From positions 3,828 to 67,827 of the forward strand of contig CAVYZF010000018.1 of assembly GCA_963772955.1 (NCBI GenBank): a stretch of DNA of 64,000 nt, in the 5' to 3' direction. The position numbers and the translations under genes are program-made. This document shows, one piece after another, positions 9,464 to 18,482 of the stretch. This DNA comes from Gp6-AA40 sp963772955 (lineage in GTDB: Bacteria > Acidobacteriota > Vicinamibacteria > Vicinamibacterales > UBA2999). The first letter of the stretch is position 1. Each line of letters starts with the position of its first letter. The notes beneath the pieces were generated by a model. It worked only from the letters and a program-made list of their open reading frames with translations. It did no database searches and was not told the DNA's origin.

Positions 9464-9994
9464 CTATTGCGCGACTTCGTCGCGAAGTATCGCGTATATG
9501 AACTGATCGAGCACGTGGCCGTCCTTGATCACGCTGTGCCGCATTCGCCCTTCGAGTCGGTAACCGGCCTTCTCGAGGATGTGCGCGGACGATGTGCTCG
9601 TGACATACGGCACGGCATAGATACGTCGCAGATCAGGGTGCTCACGAAAGGCGTAGGCAGTCACGGCGCGGAGGGCCGCCGTCATGATGCCGCGTCCCCA
9701 GAAGGCGGTTCCCAGCCAGTACCCGATTTCGGCACCGATGCGCTCGACGTCGCCATGACGCGTGAATCCGATGCCGCCGACGGCACGGTCGTCTATCGTC
9801 ACGGCGAACCACGTGCGCGGCCTCATCGCGACGGCGAGGCCCAGGAAGGCTGTGGCGTCAGCGATCGTGTACGGATGCGGAAACGCATCGCGCATGTTTT
9901 GCGAGATCCGCCGATCGTTGGCATGCTCCGTCAGCGACACTGCGTCCTCCGGACGCCAATCGCGCACAGTGCATTCGGGAAGAGTGATGACCAT
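9464..9994 (-). CDS. GNAT N-acetyltransferase, RimJ/RimL type
   Basis: A 176-residue acetyltransferase. It begins with the typical strand VRDWRPEDAVSLTEHANDRR and contains the acetyl-CoA loop region IGYWLGTAFWGRGIMTAALR, then IYAVPYVTSTSSAHILEKAG and YRLEGRMRHSVIKDG, a close fit to RimJ/RimL-like enzymes. Family members acetylate ribosomal-protein N-termini, aminoglycosides or small amines; the substrate cannot be told here. The start ATG is the first in frame. It lies 15 bases downstream of the monooxygenase gene on the same strand. Confidence 0.85.
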   Translation of the reverse strand: MVITLPECTVRDWRPEDAVSLTEHANDRRISQNMRDAFPHPYTIADATAFLGLAVAMRPRTWFAVTIDDRAVGGIGFTRHGDVERIGAEIGYWLGTAFWGRGIMTAALRAVTAYAFREHPDLRRIYAVPYVTSTSSAHILEKAGYRLEGRMRHSVIKDGHVLDQFIYAILRDEVAQ

Positions 9995-10008
9995 CGTGAC
10001 ACGTCACG

Positions 10009-10299
10009 TCAGAGTCCGTGTCCGCCGATCGGAACGGTCTCGACGCGATTGCTGAAGCCGGCGATCATCGCGCGACCTTTCGCGATCGCAGCCTGGACCG
10101 CGGGCAACGACAGTGATGCCTTGTGACTGGCCTGAGTGTCCCACACCTCAGTGATCCAGAGCGCATTCGCATCGGCCTGATCGGTCGCAACCACGTAACT
10201 GAGACATCCCGGCATCGCCTGGGTGCCTTCCAGCAGAATCGCGACGAGTGCGTCCCGCTGTCCGGGCACCGCGTTGACCTTGCTGATCAATCCGTACAT
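10009..10299 (-). CDS. Antibiotic-biosynthesis monooxygenase (ABM) domain protein
   Basis: A 96-residue single-domain ferredoxin-like protein: MYGLISKVNAVPGQRDALVA, then GCLSYVVATDQADANALWIT and EVWDTQASHKASLSLPAVQ. This order (short strand, helix, strand with a Trp-Glu pair, then a His-containing helix) is diagnostic of the YgiN/ABM family of quinol monooxygenases. Members work as dimers, often on quinones. Substrate unknown. Probably co-transcribed with the GNAT gene just downstream. Confidence 0.85.
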   Translation of the reverse strand: MYGLISKVNAVPGQRDALVAILLEGTQAMPGCLSYVVATDQADANALWITEVWDTQASHKASLSLPAVQAAIAKGRAMIAGFSNRVETVPIGGHGL

Positions 10300-10397
10300 C
10301 GGACCCTACCTGTTCCTGACTCGCCCAGCCGATGTGATCGGAGAGGTGACTGCGTTCATCGCGGGACTGCGCTGAGCCGAGCAGTGAATTGTTCGCG

Positions 10398-10853
10398 CTA
10401 CGGCTCCGGCGCGAGCGGCACCAGCAGCATGACGAGATCTTCGTCGGGCCCGACCCGCGTCGTGTGCCCCTTCCCTGTCACATCCTCCGCCAGCAGCACG
10501 CGTCCGGGAGCGAGCAGCACCTTCTTCCCACCAACGACATCCACCTCACCACGTCCGCTGACGATGATCACGTATTGGCGTTTCGACGCCGGATGGCCCG
10601 CCCACACGAAGCCACGCGGCCAGCGCAGGAACTGCGCGCCGGTCACCTTCACCGATTCCGATTCTTTGAGTTCCGCGCGCAGCCTGGCCGGACGCCACGC
10701 GACCTCGGCATCCTCGGCGTGCGACTGGCCGTCAGCACCCGTATACAGTCGCGTCACGGTCGTCGTCGGCTGCTTCTGCGCAGCGACATGACTCCCAGTC
10801 GTGACGATCACAGTGAGGCCGATAACAAACGCGATTGGCGTGCCTGTTCGCAT
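10398..10853 (-). CDS. Secreted cupin-like protein
   Basis: A 151-residue protein with a signal peptide (MRTGTPIAFVIGLTVIVTTG, cleavage near HVAAQ). The rest is a cupin barrel: VKVTGAQFLRWPRGFVWAGH, RQYVIIVSGRGEVDVVGGKK, then RVLLAEDVTGKGHTTRV. The start was placed at the internal ATG because it has AGGAGA 7 bases upstream and begins the signal peptide. The His pattern is weaker than in metal cupins (only GHTTR and GHPASK), so a binding rather than catalytic role is possible. About 100 bases lie between it and the monooxygenase gene. Confidence 0.75.
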   Translation of the reverse strand: MRTGTPIAFVIGLTVIVTTGSHVAAQKQPTTTVTRLYTGADGQSHAEDAEVAWRPARLRAELKESESVKVTGAQFLRWPRGFVWAGHPASKRQYVIIVSGRGEVDVVGGKKVLLAPGRVLLAEDVTGKGHTTRVGPDEDLVMLLVPLAPEP

Positions 10854-10914
10854 GGAGCCTCTCCTTCTACTTCGAGTCAGCTCGGTCAGGACACCCTGCG
10901 ACATTGCGCATGGC

Positions 10915-11427
10915 TCATGAAGCTATGGCCGGCAATGCGTAACTCACACCGAGTGCGCATACATATAACCCGACTCCGAAGACCGTGTGCGTCATCAGGC
11001 TCTTGAGCCTGGCCTGCGTCGGATAGGGCGTGCGCGATGAAGCCATGCCGAGACCGAGCGACGGCTGCACCACAAAGAATGGGAAGACGACGGTCACGAT
11101 GCCGTAGAACAACGCGGGCAGCAATGTTGGTCGCACGAGCCACTCACCTGATGCCAACAGGACGAACACGACTGACAACGTGACACCAGTGCCGTAGTGA
11201 GCGAGCCAGCCGACGGCGCACTCAAAGCGTTTCCGTTCGGCGGTGGCAATGCTCTGGTGTCTGAAGATGCCGCGCGGCATGTTACCAATCCAGCGCCCAA
11301 GCAGGCAGAAGTTCAACGACTGAATACCGAACATCCGCTTCAGCAACAGATTCCACGCATCCATGATCAGGGTTGCGCCGACGCCGATGGCAATCCCCCT
11401 CAGGATGTTGGTCGTTTCAATGGTCAT
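10915..11427 (-). CDS. DUF2938-family membrane protein
   Basis: A 170-residue integral membrane protein. Features are LRGIAIGVGATLIMDAWNLL at the start, FCLLGRWIGNMPRGIFRHQS, the segment VGWLAHYGTGVTLSVVFVLL, and QPSLGLGMASSRTPYPTQAR before the last helix. This fits the DUF2938 family of four-helix membrane proteins of unknown function. The internal ATG starting MTIETTNILRG was chosen; it overlaps the stop of the upstream short gene as ATGA, implying translational coupling. Confidence 0.8.
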   Translation of the reverse strand: MTIETTNILRGIAIGVGATLIMDAWNLLLKRMFGIQSLNFCLLGRWIGNMPRGIFRHQSIATAERKRFECAVGWLAHYGTGVTLSVVFVLLASGEWLVRPTLLPALFYGIVTVVFPFFVVQPSLGLGMASSRTPYPTQARLKSLMTHTVFGVGLYVCALGVSYALPAIAS

Positions 11428-11675
11428 GATCGACGGCGCTCCCAACCGAGCAACTCGAACACGCGGTCTTTCGGCGCCAGCGGCCAGGCGGGATGATGGC
11501 TCAACTCACAGCGCTCGCAGCACCCGTCGGCGTCGATTCCATAGACGTCGGCCGCCGACGCTTCCGGCGCCACGTCAGGTGTCTGCCGGCCGAGCAGTCC
11601 CCCAAGGACTCGCGCGTCGTGAACGTGCTTCGGATCGATCGGTGCCGACGCGGTCGCCCGAGCCAGCGTCAGCAC
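11424..11675 (-). CDS. Short hypothetical protein with CxxC cluster (possibly 5'-truncated)
   Basis: An 83-residue reading frame from a GTG start. Its C-terminal half is distinctive: VYGIDADGCCERCELSHHPA, then WPLAPKDRVFELLGWERRRS. The Cys-Cys-x-x-Cys plus His-His arrangement could bind a metal, but I do not know the family. In-frame sequence continues upstream of the GTG to a TAG, so the 5' end may be truncated or misread; an ATG some 75 bases upstream shares the frame but is stopped by that TAG. The gene is coupled by ATGA to the DUF2938 gene. Confidence 0.5.
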   Translation of the reverse strand: MLTLARATASAPIDPKHVHDARVLGGLLGRQTPDVAPEASAADVYGIDADGCCERCELSHHPAWPLAPKDRVFELLGWERRRS

Positions 11676-11746
11676 CTTCTCCCGGCGAGGCCGATTCCGC
11701 TACCCACGCCCGGGTTCGATTTCCGAGCCCGCACGGCGATTGATTC

Positions 11747-12385
11747 TCATGTAGAACTCGGCTCGATGCGCAGAGCCCTGTCTCGTGACTGTTCTCCGAG
11801 ACCGGCTATCGCCGCGGCAAACGCGTGGCGATGTTCGACGCTCCAGGGTGGACCCAGAGTCGACCTCAGCTCGTTGATGAATCGTTCGACGTCATCCACA
11901 CTGACGTGCAGCGCGTCAGCGGCCCTTGCGAACTCCTCCCCGCGAGGATGAAGCAGCACGTCCCACCCACGCTCACGAGCGGCCGACACGATCGCTGAGT
12001 GATAGAGCATGCCGTCCGCTCGACAGAACACGTAATACGAGCGGTGGGCTTCTGCGACCGTCGCAGGAAGACTGTCCAGCGGCGGTTGTCGAATCGTGAC
12101 GGACGACACTCGATACCTTGGTGAGAGATCGGCCGACAGGCGGTCAAGAGCCAAAGCCGTACAAGCGGCAACCGAGCGCTTCACCGTGCGCACCAGATGC
12201 TCCGCCTCGGTCTCACCGAGAGCAGTCGTCTCGTGATGATAGGGCTGACTCGGGACACCCTTCTCGATCAACTCCACCCGTCGTCGATCGATGACAGTCG
12301 GATGCCCGCCGATCGCCGCAACAGTGACCAGCATCGCCCATCCGTTGTGATCGGCGACGCCGACAACGACTGGCTGTCCACTCAT
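11747..12385 (-). CDS. Conserved hypothetical protein
   Basis: A 212-residue cytoplasmic protein starting MSGQPVVVGVADHNGWAMLV. It has a ribonuclease-H-like or nuclease-like phrasing in its first strands (GVADHNGWA, TVIDRRRVELIEKG). The middle, AEHLVRTVKRSVAACTALAL, is helical, and later VAEAHRSYYVFCRADGMLYH and RERGWDVLLHPRGEEFARAA appear. I recall similar uncharacterised proteins in actinobacteria and acidobacteria but cannot name the family or a function. The start chosen is the internal ATG, since the ten codons before it are low-complexity. Confidence 0.65.
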   Translation of the reverse strand: MSGQPVVVGVADHNGWAMLVTVAAIGGHPTVIDRRRVELIEKGVPSQPYHHETTALGETEAEHLVRTVKRSVAACTALALDRLSADLSPRYRVSSVTIRQPPLDSLPATVAEAHRSYYVFCRADGMLYHSAIVSAARERGWDVLLHPRGEEFARAADALHVSVDDVERFINELRSTLGPPWSVEHRHAFAAAIAGLGEQSRDRALRIEPSST

Positions 12386-12432
12386 TCGCTTCGAACTCTT
12401 GCCGCCCGAGACCATGCCAGCTCCAGTTGGTG

Positions 12433-12975
12433 TCAGCTCGCGGCCACGCGAGCGTGGATCCAGTACCGCCGCTTGGGCTTGTCGAGATCCGGACCCATGA
12501 CGACGTTCTCCAGCACGCCGCCGTTCCGCTCGATCGCCCTGATCGAACCGATATTGTCGTCGTCGCAGGTGACCAGCAAGGGAGCGATACCCAGCCTGCG
12601 ATAGGCGATGTCGATCGCTCCACGAAGCATGGCCGTGGCATATCCCAGGCGCCTGAACTCCGGGACCACGACGTATCCGATGTGCCCGCCGATGCGCCGA
12701 AGAAAATCGTTGAGCTCGTGACGGATGGCCACTCGTCCGACGATCCTGGACCCGTCGAACGCAAAGAGAAACGTGGATCGAACGTGGTTCCGCGGAAGAC
12801 TCTCGCCGCGGGACTGCCGCTCGAGCATGTCGAGGTAACGAGCGAAGGGCATCCCCTCCTCGTAGGAATGCAGAAAGGACGGCACCTCTGGCGTCGTGGC
12901 GCGGTGAGCGCGCAGGAACTCCTGCTCCTCGTTCGTTCGGGGCAATCGAAGTTCCACACTTGGGAGATCGCTCAT
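12433..12975 (-). CDS. GNAT N-acetyltransferase
   Basis: A 180-residue acetyltransferase. MSDLPSVELRLPRTNEEQEF opens the domain; the acetyl-CoA-binding region is IGYVVVPEFRRLGYATAMLR, followed by RLGIAPLLVTCDDDNIGSIR and AIERNGGVLENVVMGPDLDK. The closing YWIHARV strand is typical of a subgroup of GNATs related to YhhY/PhnO-like enzymes. The ATG overlaps the stop of a small upstream gene (ATGA), so the start is well supported. Substrate unknown. Confidence 0.83.
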   Translation of the reverse strand: MSDLPSVELRLPRTNEEQEFLRAHRATTPEVPSFLHSYEEGMPFARYLDMLERQSRGESLPRNHVRSTFLFAFDGSRIVGRVAIRHELNDFLRRIGGHIGYVVVPEFRRLGYATAMLRGAIDIAYRRLGIAPLLVTCDDDNIGSIRAIERNGGVLENVVMGPDLDKPKRRYWIHARVAAS

Positions 12976-13127
12976 TTCTTCAGTGCCCGGAGGTATGCCT
13001 GTACCGACGCAGGAATCGGGCGACAGCCACAGTGCTTCGCGTGCGCAACATGCCAACGGGCACGCTCTTTCAGCGTTGCGCGCTGAGGCATGCGATGCTT
13101 CGAATGCCAGACTGCGTTGAGTTTCAT
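12972..13127 (-). CDS. Small conserved HxxxCxC protein
   Basis: A 51-residue basic protein: MKLNAVWHSKHRMPQRATLK, then ERARWHVAHAKHCGCRPIPA. The pattern of a short start with His-Arg-Met-Pro, a Trp-His helix and HCGCRP closely resembles uncharacterised small proteins of soil bacteria that I recognise by pattern only. The His/Cys content suggests a possible metal site. A longer GTG-started reading exists upstream but its extra residues are not similar. Its TGA overlaps the GNAT start, so it is translationally coupled and may modify or partner the acetyltransferase. Confidence 0.6.
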   Translation of the reverse strand: MKLNAVWHSKHRMPQRATLKERARWHVAHAKHCGCRPIPASVQAYLRALKK

Positions 13128-13238
13128 GCGGTCTGGACCTGATGCTACTTCACCTGGGTCGAGACGACCTTTGCGCGTGTCGACCATTCTGAAGAGCGCG
13201 CCAGCCCTCCCCGCGTGATTGAGATCGTGCGTGATTGC

Positions 13239-13674
13239 TCAGGCCCGCAGCGCCAGAACAGCGCTGAGATCAATCGACCTCAGGTCGGGTTCGATCCATG
13301 TGGCCCGCGCTTCGGTCGACATCAGGCGAACGCGGGAATAGAAGCGGAACAGCATGTCCCTCGCGGCGAGCGGGCCTTCGAGCAATCGGGTCACGACATC
13401 GCCAAGCGATTCCCCATCTTCACGACCGTCGAGGAACTGCGCCAGCAGCGTGACGTAGGCCGCGGTGATCGTCTCGTGATAGCCGCGAGTTGCGCTGTTG
13501 ACACCACCAGACTCTCATTCAGTCGACTGATGCCGCCGCGTAGCCGGACAAGCGCATCCTCGCACCAGTCCGCTCGACGTGCCAGAGCCCGACGGTCAGG
13601 TGCGCGGCGTGCGTCCACGCTCTTCGCCGGGAGCGCGCAGGCCTCGAAGCGCGGGCCGAGGTCGAGCGCGTCAT
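13239..13674 (-). CDS. Conserved hypothetical protein, multiple frameshifts
   Basis: Fragments in three frames join into one protein of about 145 residues. Pieces in order are RFEACALPAKS, WTHAAHLTVGLWHVERTGA, LVRLRGGISRLNESL, then NSATRGYHETITAAYVTLLA and FYSRVRLMSTEARATWIEP. The Trp-Thr-His-Ala-Ala-His start and GYHETIT middle match a widespread family of uncharacterised bacterial proteins. The ATG overlaps a TGA of the P-loop gene (ATGA). At least three single-base shifts are needed, so the coordinates of the internal joins are approximate. Function unknown. Confidence 0.55.
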
Positions 13675-14188
13675 CGCCGAACCAGGCGAGTGGTTGCGCC
13701 TCGATGAAGCAGCGATCGGGCTCCGCAAGACGATCCTTGCGACCGGCATAACCGTCGAACAGCGCCTGATGATCGGCCAGCGACAAGCTGCCCGTCCGCG
13801 AGTAGTACTCCGCAACCCACGCGAGCAGGAACTCGAGCTTCTGATCCTGCTCCTCTCGACTGGCATACTTGTGCGGCTCCCACGGCCTGTTCCGGCAATT
13901 CGCCAGACACGCGTCAACACCCGGTTCCAGGAACAACAACACGGGCGATCGCTCGAGCGCCACACGAGCCAGATTGCCGTAACACCCTTCAATGACCCAC
14001 TGCTCGTGCGCGTCACAGAAGCCGCGCAGATCGGCGGCCGCGTCGTCCGCATCGCGGGCCACAGCAATCTTCCCCGTCTCCCACGCGATCGTGTCGAGAT
14101 CGAGCGTGGAGAGCGAATGAACCTCGGCCAGTTGTCGCGCAAGCGTGGACTTGCCAGAACCCGAGTTGCCAACGATCACTATTCGCAC
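13671..14188 (-). CDS. P-loop nucleoside/shikimate-kinase-like ATPase (3' end frame-shifted)
   Basis: Begins MRIVIVGNSGSGKSTLARQL with a Walker A GNSGSGKST at residues 7-15. It continues with HSLSTLDLDTIAWE, the helix LRGFCDAHEQWVIEGCYGN, and RSPVLLFLEPGVDACLANCR, a layout typical of small AAA-type kinases related to adenylate and shikimate kinases (often annotated as topology-modulation-like). The first 150 residues are clean. After FDGYAGRKDR the frame runs on into the next gene without a natural stop, so one base is probably missing; the likely end is the TGA overlapping the downstream ATG. Substrate unknown. Confidence 0.75.
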
Positions 14189-14215
14189 GGGGTAACGAGG
14201 TTGAGGACCGACGGC

Positions 14216-16417
14216 CTACTGCCCACGAGCAGCTGATGTCGGCTTGTATGTCATCCCCAATCGCTCAAACAGGAACGCGAAGACGTCGACCTCTTGATTG
14301 ATGGTCTCGGTGAGAGCCGTTCCGATACCATGCCCGCTGCTCGAACTGGTTCGCAGCAGGATCGGACTATTTCCTGCATTCGCCGCTTGCAGCCGCGCGG
14401 TCATCTTGCGCGACTGCATCGGGTCGACGCGAGGGTCGTTGCTGCCGGTCAGAAATAGGACGGACGGATAACGCGTGTCATCCCTGACGTTCTGGTAGGG
14501 CGAGTAGGTATACATCGCAGCAAACTGATCCGGGTCCTTCACACTCCCGAACTCCGGCACATTGAACGCACCATTCGGCGACAGCTCCACGCGCAACATG
14601 TCGTAGATCCCGACATGTGAGACGACCGCCTTGAACAGATTCGGATGCTGCGTGAGCGCGGCGCCCATCAACAGCCCGCCGTTGCTCCCACCCTCGATCG
14701 CCAGGTGCTCGGGGCTGGTGTAACGCAACGTGATCAGCGCCTCGGCACAGGCGATGAAATCGTCGAACACGTTCTGCTTCTTCGTGAGGTTGCCCGCCAG
14801 ATGCCACGCTTCGCCGAACTCGCCGCCGCCACGGATGTTCGCCACGACGATGACGCCGCCCTGCTCGAGCCACAGCCGCTGAGTACCCAGAAAGTCAGGT
14901 GAGTAGCTGACGCCGTAGCCGCCATATCCGGTCAGCAACGTCGGGTTCCGTCCGTTGAGCACCGTGCCCTTGCGCCGGATGATGCTCATCGGCACACGCG
15001 TTCCGTCCTTCGAAGTCGCGGTCGCCCGCACGACTTCCGCGTCCACCAGCATCGGGCTGGCGGTGCTCGAGATAGTCAACTTCCCCGGCAGCGATGCGGT
15101 GCGGGTCGTCACGGGATCGAACGAGTACCAGGCCGGAGGCTCGATGAACGTGGCGACGCGGTACAAGACCTCGTCGCCTTCCATGCGAACCACGTCCTCG
15201 ACGGCCGACACCGCTGGCAGCGGCAACGTGCCGAGCGGCGCACCGGTCGGACTGAAGACCCTGACCCGATTCGGCCCGCCCACGAGATCGACGACGTAGA
15301 GACGCGATTTCGTCGGCAGGATCGTTTCCGAGCCAAAGAAATTGAACGCGATGACGGCATCGGCGCTCTCGGGAACGACGACGGTGGCGGCCGTCACTGG
15401 TGGCGGCGTATCGCCGCTCAAGGGCAGACGCAGGACCTTGCCGCGCGGTGCGCCGTTGCGCGAGAGGAGATACAGCGCGTCCCCACCGCCGAAGACGGCG
15501 TGAACGATCTTGTCCTTGAACGTCGTGAGCTGCGTCCATCTGCCGCCGGGCATTCGCAGGAACTGCGCGAACTCTCCTCCGTCGCCGTTGGCCACGTTCG
15601 CCAGCACGTACCGGCCATCACCGCTCGTCGTCAACGAGATCTCTGCGATCCGTGGAAACTCCTTGCCGATTTCGTAGCGGTCGGATTCGACCGGCGTACC
15701 GAGCGCGTGGAAATACACCTGCGTGTAGAAGTCGAGATCTTCGGCGGCGCGCTCGCCCGCTCGCGGATACCGCGTGTAGTACACCGCCGACGAGTCGCCG
15801 GTCCACGTCACACTGCCAAGGGCAGTGCCATTGTTGACGCGCGAAATGACTTCACCGACTTCTTTGCCGGTCGCCGTGTCGAACACGTGCAGGTCGCCAC
15901 GCTCCGATCCGCCTTGCGAGAGCGAGACCGCGACCTTCGATCCGTCCGGCGACGGCACGAACCAGTCGATCGATGTTCCGCCTTTCGGATCGAGCGCGAG
16001 CAGATCGAGGACGACCCGTTCGGACGCAACCGTGCCGGGACCACTCAGCGCGACGAGACGCGGCTGATCCCGCGACGCCTCGCGCTTGAGGAGAAAGAGC
16101 CTTCCGCCCCGGAACACTCCTCTCGCATAGCTGGTCACACCGCCTTGAAGCGCCGTGACGCGCTGACGAATCTCGTTCACACCGGGCAGCGCATCGAGCA
16201 TCCCCCGCGCATAGGTATTCTGCGCGTCGCTCCACGCCTTGACGGCTGGATCGTCCCAGTTCTCGAGCCAGCGGTAGTCGTCGACCACGGTGATGTCGTG
16301 GTAGGTGTCCTTGACCGGGCGCTTGTCGGTGCCGGGACGCTCACCCTCGGCCGCTGCCAGAACAGCGACACCCACCACTACCAACGCGAAACTCAGGCGG
16401 GATCGAGAGATGAGCAT
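14216..16417 (-). CDS. Prolyl oligopeptidase (S9A)
   Basis: A 733-residue exported serine peptidase that cuts short peptides after proline. A signal peptide (MLISRSRLSFALVVVGVAVL) precedes the family opening PVKDTYHDITVVDDYRWLEN. A seven-bladed propeller spans about 80-450. The alpha/beta-hydrolase domain holds the triad Ser578 (EGGSNGGLLMGA), Asp661 (TGSNDPRVDPMQS) and His696 (SSSGHGIGT). YGGYGVSYSPDF and NIRGGGEFGEAWH are the conserved oxyanion and glycine-rich loops. Length and motif order are canonical, so the gene is intact. It lies alone between a P-loop gene and a secreted hypothetical protein on the same strand. Confidence 0.95.
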   Translation of the reverse strand: MLISRSRLSFALVVVGVAVLAAAEGERPGTDKRPVKDTYHDITVVDDYRWLENWDDPAVKAWSDAQNTYARGMLDALPGVNEIRQRVTALQGGVTSYARGVFRGGRLFLLKREASRDQPRLVALSGPGTVASERVVLDLLALDPKGGTSIDWFVPSPDGSKVAVSLSQGGSERGDLHVFDTATGKEVGEVISRVNNGTALGSVTWTGDSSAVYYTRYPRAGERAAEDLDFYTQVYFHALGTPVESDRYEIGKEFPRIAEISLTTSGDGRYVLANVANGDGGEFAQFLRMPGGRWTQLTTFKDKIVHAVFGGGDALYLLSRNGAPRGKVLRLPLSGDTPPPVTAATVVVPESADAVIAFNFFGSETILPTKSRLYVVDLVGGPNRVRVFSPTGAPLGTLPLPAVSAVEDVVRMEGDEVLYRVATFIEPPAWYSFDPVTTRTASLPGKLTISSTASPMLVDAEVVRATATSKDGTRVPMSIIRRKGTVLNGRNPTLLTGYGGYGVSYSPDFLGTQRLWLEQGGVIVVANIRGGGEFGEAWHLAGNLTKKQNVFDDFIACAEALITLRYTSPEHLAIEGGSNGGLLMGAALTQHPNLFKAVVSHVGIYDMLRVELSPNGAFNVPEFGSVKDPDQFAAMYTYSPYQNVRDDTRYPSVLFLTGSNDPRVDPMQSRKMTARLQAANAGNSPILLRTSSSSGHGIGTALTETINQEVDVFAFLFERLGMTYKPTSAARGQ

Positions 16418-16472
16418 GGCTTGATCTTATCCCGATGACCGGGTCCGGGTCGGCTGAAGACTTCCTTGATCC

Positions 16473-16964
16473 TTACCAGGTCCTGTTCGGGCCTTTGATC
16501 GCGCCGGACAAGACGGCGTTCCGAACATCGTCGATGGTGGCCAGGCCGGCTCGTGCGGTACCGCCGAACTCGAATCGAGTCGCGGCAGGCGTCCAGTGAA
16601 ACAGCGCCACTTGCCACGTATGAGCGATGCCGCCCCGCTCGTAGTAGACGAGGCAGTGATCGGCCGAGCACCCCGCGGCAACCAACCGACGAATCGGCAG
16701 CTTGGAATTGCCGAGCACGTCGGTGACCTGAAATTCGGCTCCGGGCTCGGCGATGTCGAGTGACTGGCTGCCGAACAACATCTGCAGCGCGTCGCGGACA
16801 CCGAGCGGGAGTCCCCGGATGGACGTGACAATCTGGAACCGCTCGCCCTCTACGTGGGCCCGCATTGCCCCAGACAATGCAACGGAAGGCGCCGCTTGAC
16901 TGGCGGCAATCACTGCTGACCAGAGACTCACTGCAATTGCGCAAAGAAGGCGTGTGCGATGCAT
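16473..16964 (-). CDS. Secreted hypothetical protein
   Basis: A 163-residue protein with a signal peptide (MHRTRLLCAIAVSLWSAVIA, cleavage near SQAAP). The mature part reads SGAMRAHVEGERFQIVTSIR, then RDALQMLFGSQSLDIAEPGA and RRLVAAGCSADHCLVYYERG, with a lone Cys pair (CSADHC) that could form a disulfide or bind metal. It ends VALFHWTPAATRFEFGGTAR and a short helix. I do not recognise the family; other acidobacterial proteins share this style. A 216-base stretch between it and the acyltransferase shows no gene. Confidence 0.65.
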   Translation of the reverse strand: MHRTRLLCAIAVSLWSAVIAASQAAPSVALSGAMRAHVEGERFQIVTSIRGLPLGVRDALQMLFGSQSLDIAEPGAEFQVTDVLGNSKLPIRRLVAAGCSADHCLVYYERGGIAHTWQVALFHWTPAATRFEFGGTARAGLATIDDVRNAVLSGAIKGPNRTW

Positions 16965-17180
16965 CGAGATACCCGGTGTTCAGCCTACAAGGCATGGACC
17001 GGACGGCGCCATTCTATCTACTTCCGGCGCGCCGTCACCGAGGCGACGCGGGGCGGCAAGTACGGGTCCGACACTGTTGCCGACGTTGCGGAGGGGTACG
17101 TCGCGCTAGACTAAGACGATCCGGGCGCGCCTTCCAAGCCGCATGGGCTTTTGCGACGACCATATCCCGCCGCTCTACAG

Positions 17181-18314
17181 CTAATTCGCCCGACCCGACG
17201 GCAACGCGGCCCCCGTCAGCATCCATGACGACCGGCCGTCGATGCGACGCTTCAGTAGCGCTCGCGCAGGGCGCTCGATTCCCTCGTACGCTGCGACGGC
17301 GACCACCAGGGAGGCGGCCAACTGCCACAGGAACACGCGGCCACCCCGCCACCCTTCTCCGCCGGCGATGATTGCAACCCCGATAAAGTAATGCCAGAGA
17401 TAGATGCTGTAGGAACGGTCGCCGAGGTAGCGAAGCACGGGAAAGGCCAGAGCGCGATTCAAAGGTGAGGCCGGTCCAGACGAGACGACTGCCCACACCA
17501 CCACAAAGGCACACACTGTCGCCAGCGGCATCAGCAGGAATAGAGACAGCCTGGGCACCGCGTACCACTGCGGTGCAAACAGGAGGAGCGCGGCCGCTAC
17601 GCAGACCGCGGCCAGCGGGAGCAGGCCCTGCGCGCAGCGACGCCCGCCCTCGATGAGCAGCGCCACCGCGACGCCGAGCATGACGCCGTCGAGCCTCGTG
17701 AACGGGATGAGAAAGGCGACTCCGGGGCGTCCAAGCGTCGCCATCACTAGCACCCGCAATGCGACCGAGGCCGCCGCAATCATTACCAAGAGCCGAACCG
17801 CAGAGCGAAGCCCACGTGCACAAACGATTGGAAGAAGCAGCGGCAGGCACGCGTAGAACTGCCATTCCATGGACAACGACCAGAGATGGCGAGTGGCGAT
17901 CCCGCGAGACGCGATCAAGTTGTATGTCTGGGTCAGGCCTTCGAGAACGGCGGCGTTGCTGGTCGAGAGCAGAGTGCCGTCGTTCCAGGTGTTCCAGACG
18001 AGAACCACACAGAGAAACACCAGCAGGTTGGGTAGCAGTCGAGCGCCGCGACGAAGAAAGAAGTCGACAGCCGTTCCGCCACGCGACATCGATCGGCGCA
18101 GCGACGCAGTAACGACGCAGCCGCTGACGACGAAGAAGATGTCGACGCCCAGGTAGCCGCCGGTACCGACCGGCGCTCCAAAGTGGTACAGAAGGACCGC
18201 CAGCACTGCGACCCCTCGAACACCGTCGAGCGCAGTCCAGTGCCCCCTGGAAGTGCTCGCCGAGACCGGATCGAGACGGGTCTCGGCCGCTGTCGCCAGA
18301 CCTCTGGCTTCCAT
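17181..18314 (-). CDS. Acyltransferase family 3 (OafA/YrhL-like) membrane protein
   Basis: A 377-residue polytopic enzyme that O-acylates surface polysaccharides or related substrates. The family opening is LDGVRGVAVLAVLLYHFGAP with the catalytic His in LLYHF. GGYLGVDIFFVVSGCVVTAS follows, then the helical RSMSRGGTAVDFFLRRGARL, and TRHLWSLSMEWQFYACLPLL, the SLSxEwqFY loop of the family. About ten hydrophobic segments are visible. YLGDRSYSIYLWHYFIGVAI near the C-terminus is the usual closing element. Length is normal for the single-domain type without an SGNH extension. Confidence 0.92.
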   Translation of the reverse strand: MEARGLATAAETRLDPVSASTSRGHWTALDGVRGVAVLAVLLYHFGAPVGTGGYLGVDIFFVVSGCVVTASLRRSMSRGGTAVDFFLRRGARLLPNLLVFLCVVLVWNTWNDGTLLSTSNAAVLEGLTQTYNLIASRGIATRHLWSLSMEWQFYACLPLLLPIVCARGLRSAVRLLVMIAAASVALRVLVMATLGRPGVAFLIPFTRLDGVMLGVAVALLIEGGRRCAQGLLPLAAVCVAAALLLFAPQWYAVPRLSLFLLMPLATVCAFVVVWAVVSSGPASPLNRALAFPVLRYLGDRSYSIYLWHYFIGVAIIAGGEGWRGGRVFLWQLAASLVVAVAAYEGIERPARALLKRRIDGRSSWMLTGAALPSGRAN

Positions 18315-18482
18315 GAACAGCTACGATAACCATCACGCCCGCCCGCTGTCTAAAGAAAAAGGCCGAGAGAACGGTGAGGCATCGGCAGTGCCTGCTGAGG
18401 TGTCCGCTGTGCCGATGAGCCCGAGCCCCGGATCCCGAGTCCCGGTATCGCTACTCGACGTCGCCAGCCGACGTGATGATGG

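Noticed and set aside
9323..10126. Long plus-strand reading frame of 267 codons
   Set aside because: Only the first 45 codons look protein-like; the rest is antisense to a clear GNAT gene on the minus strand.
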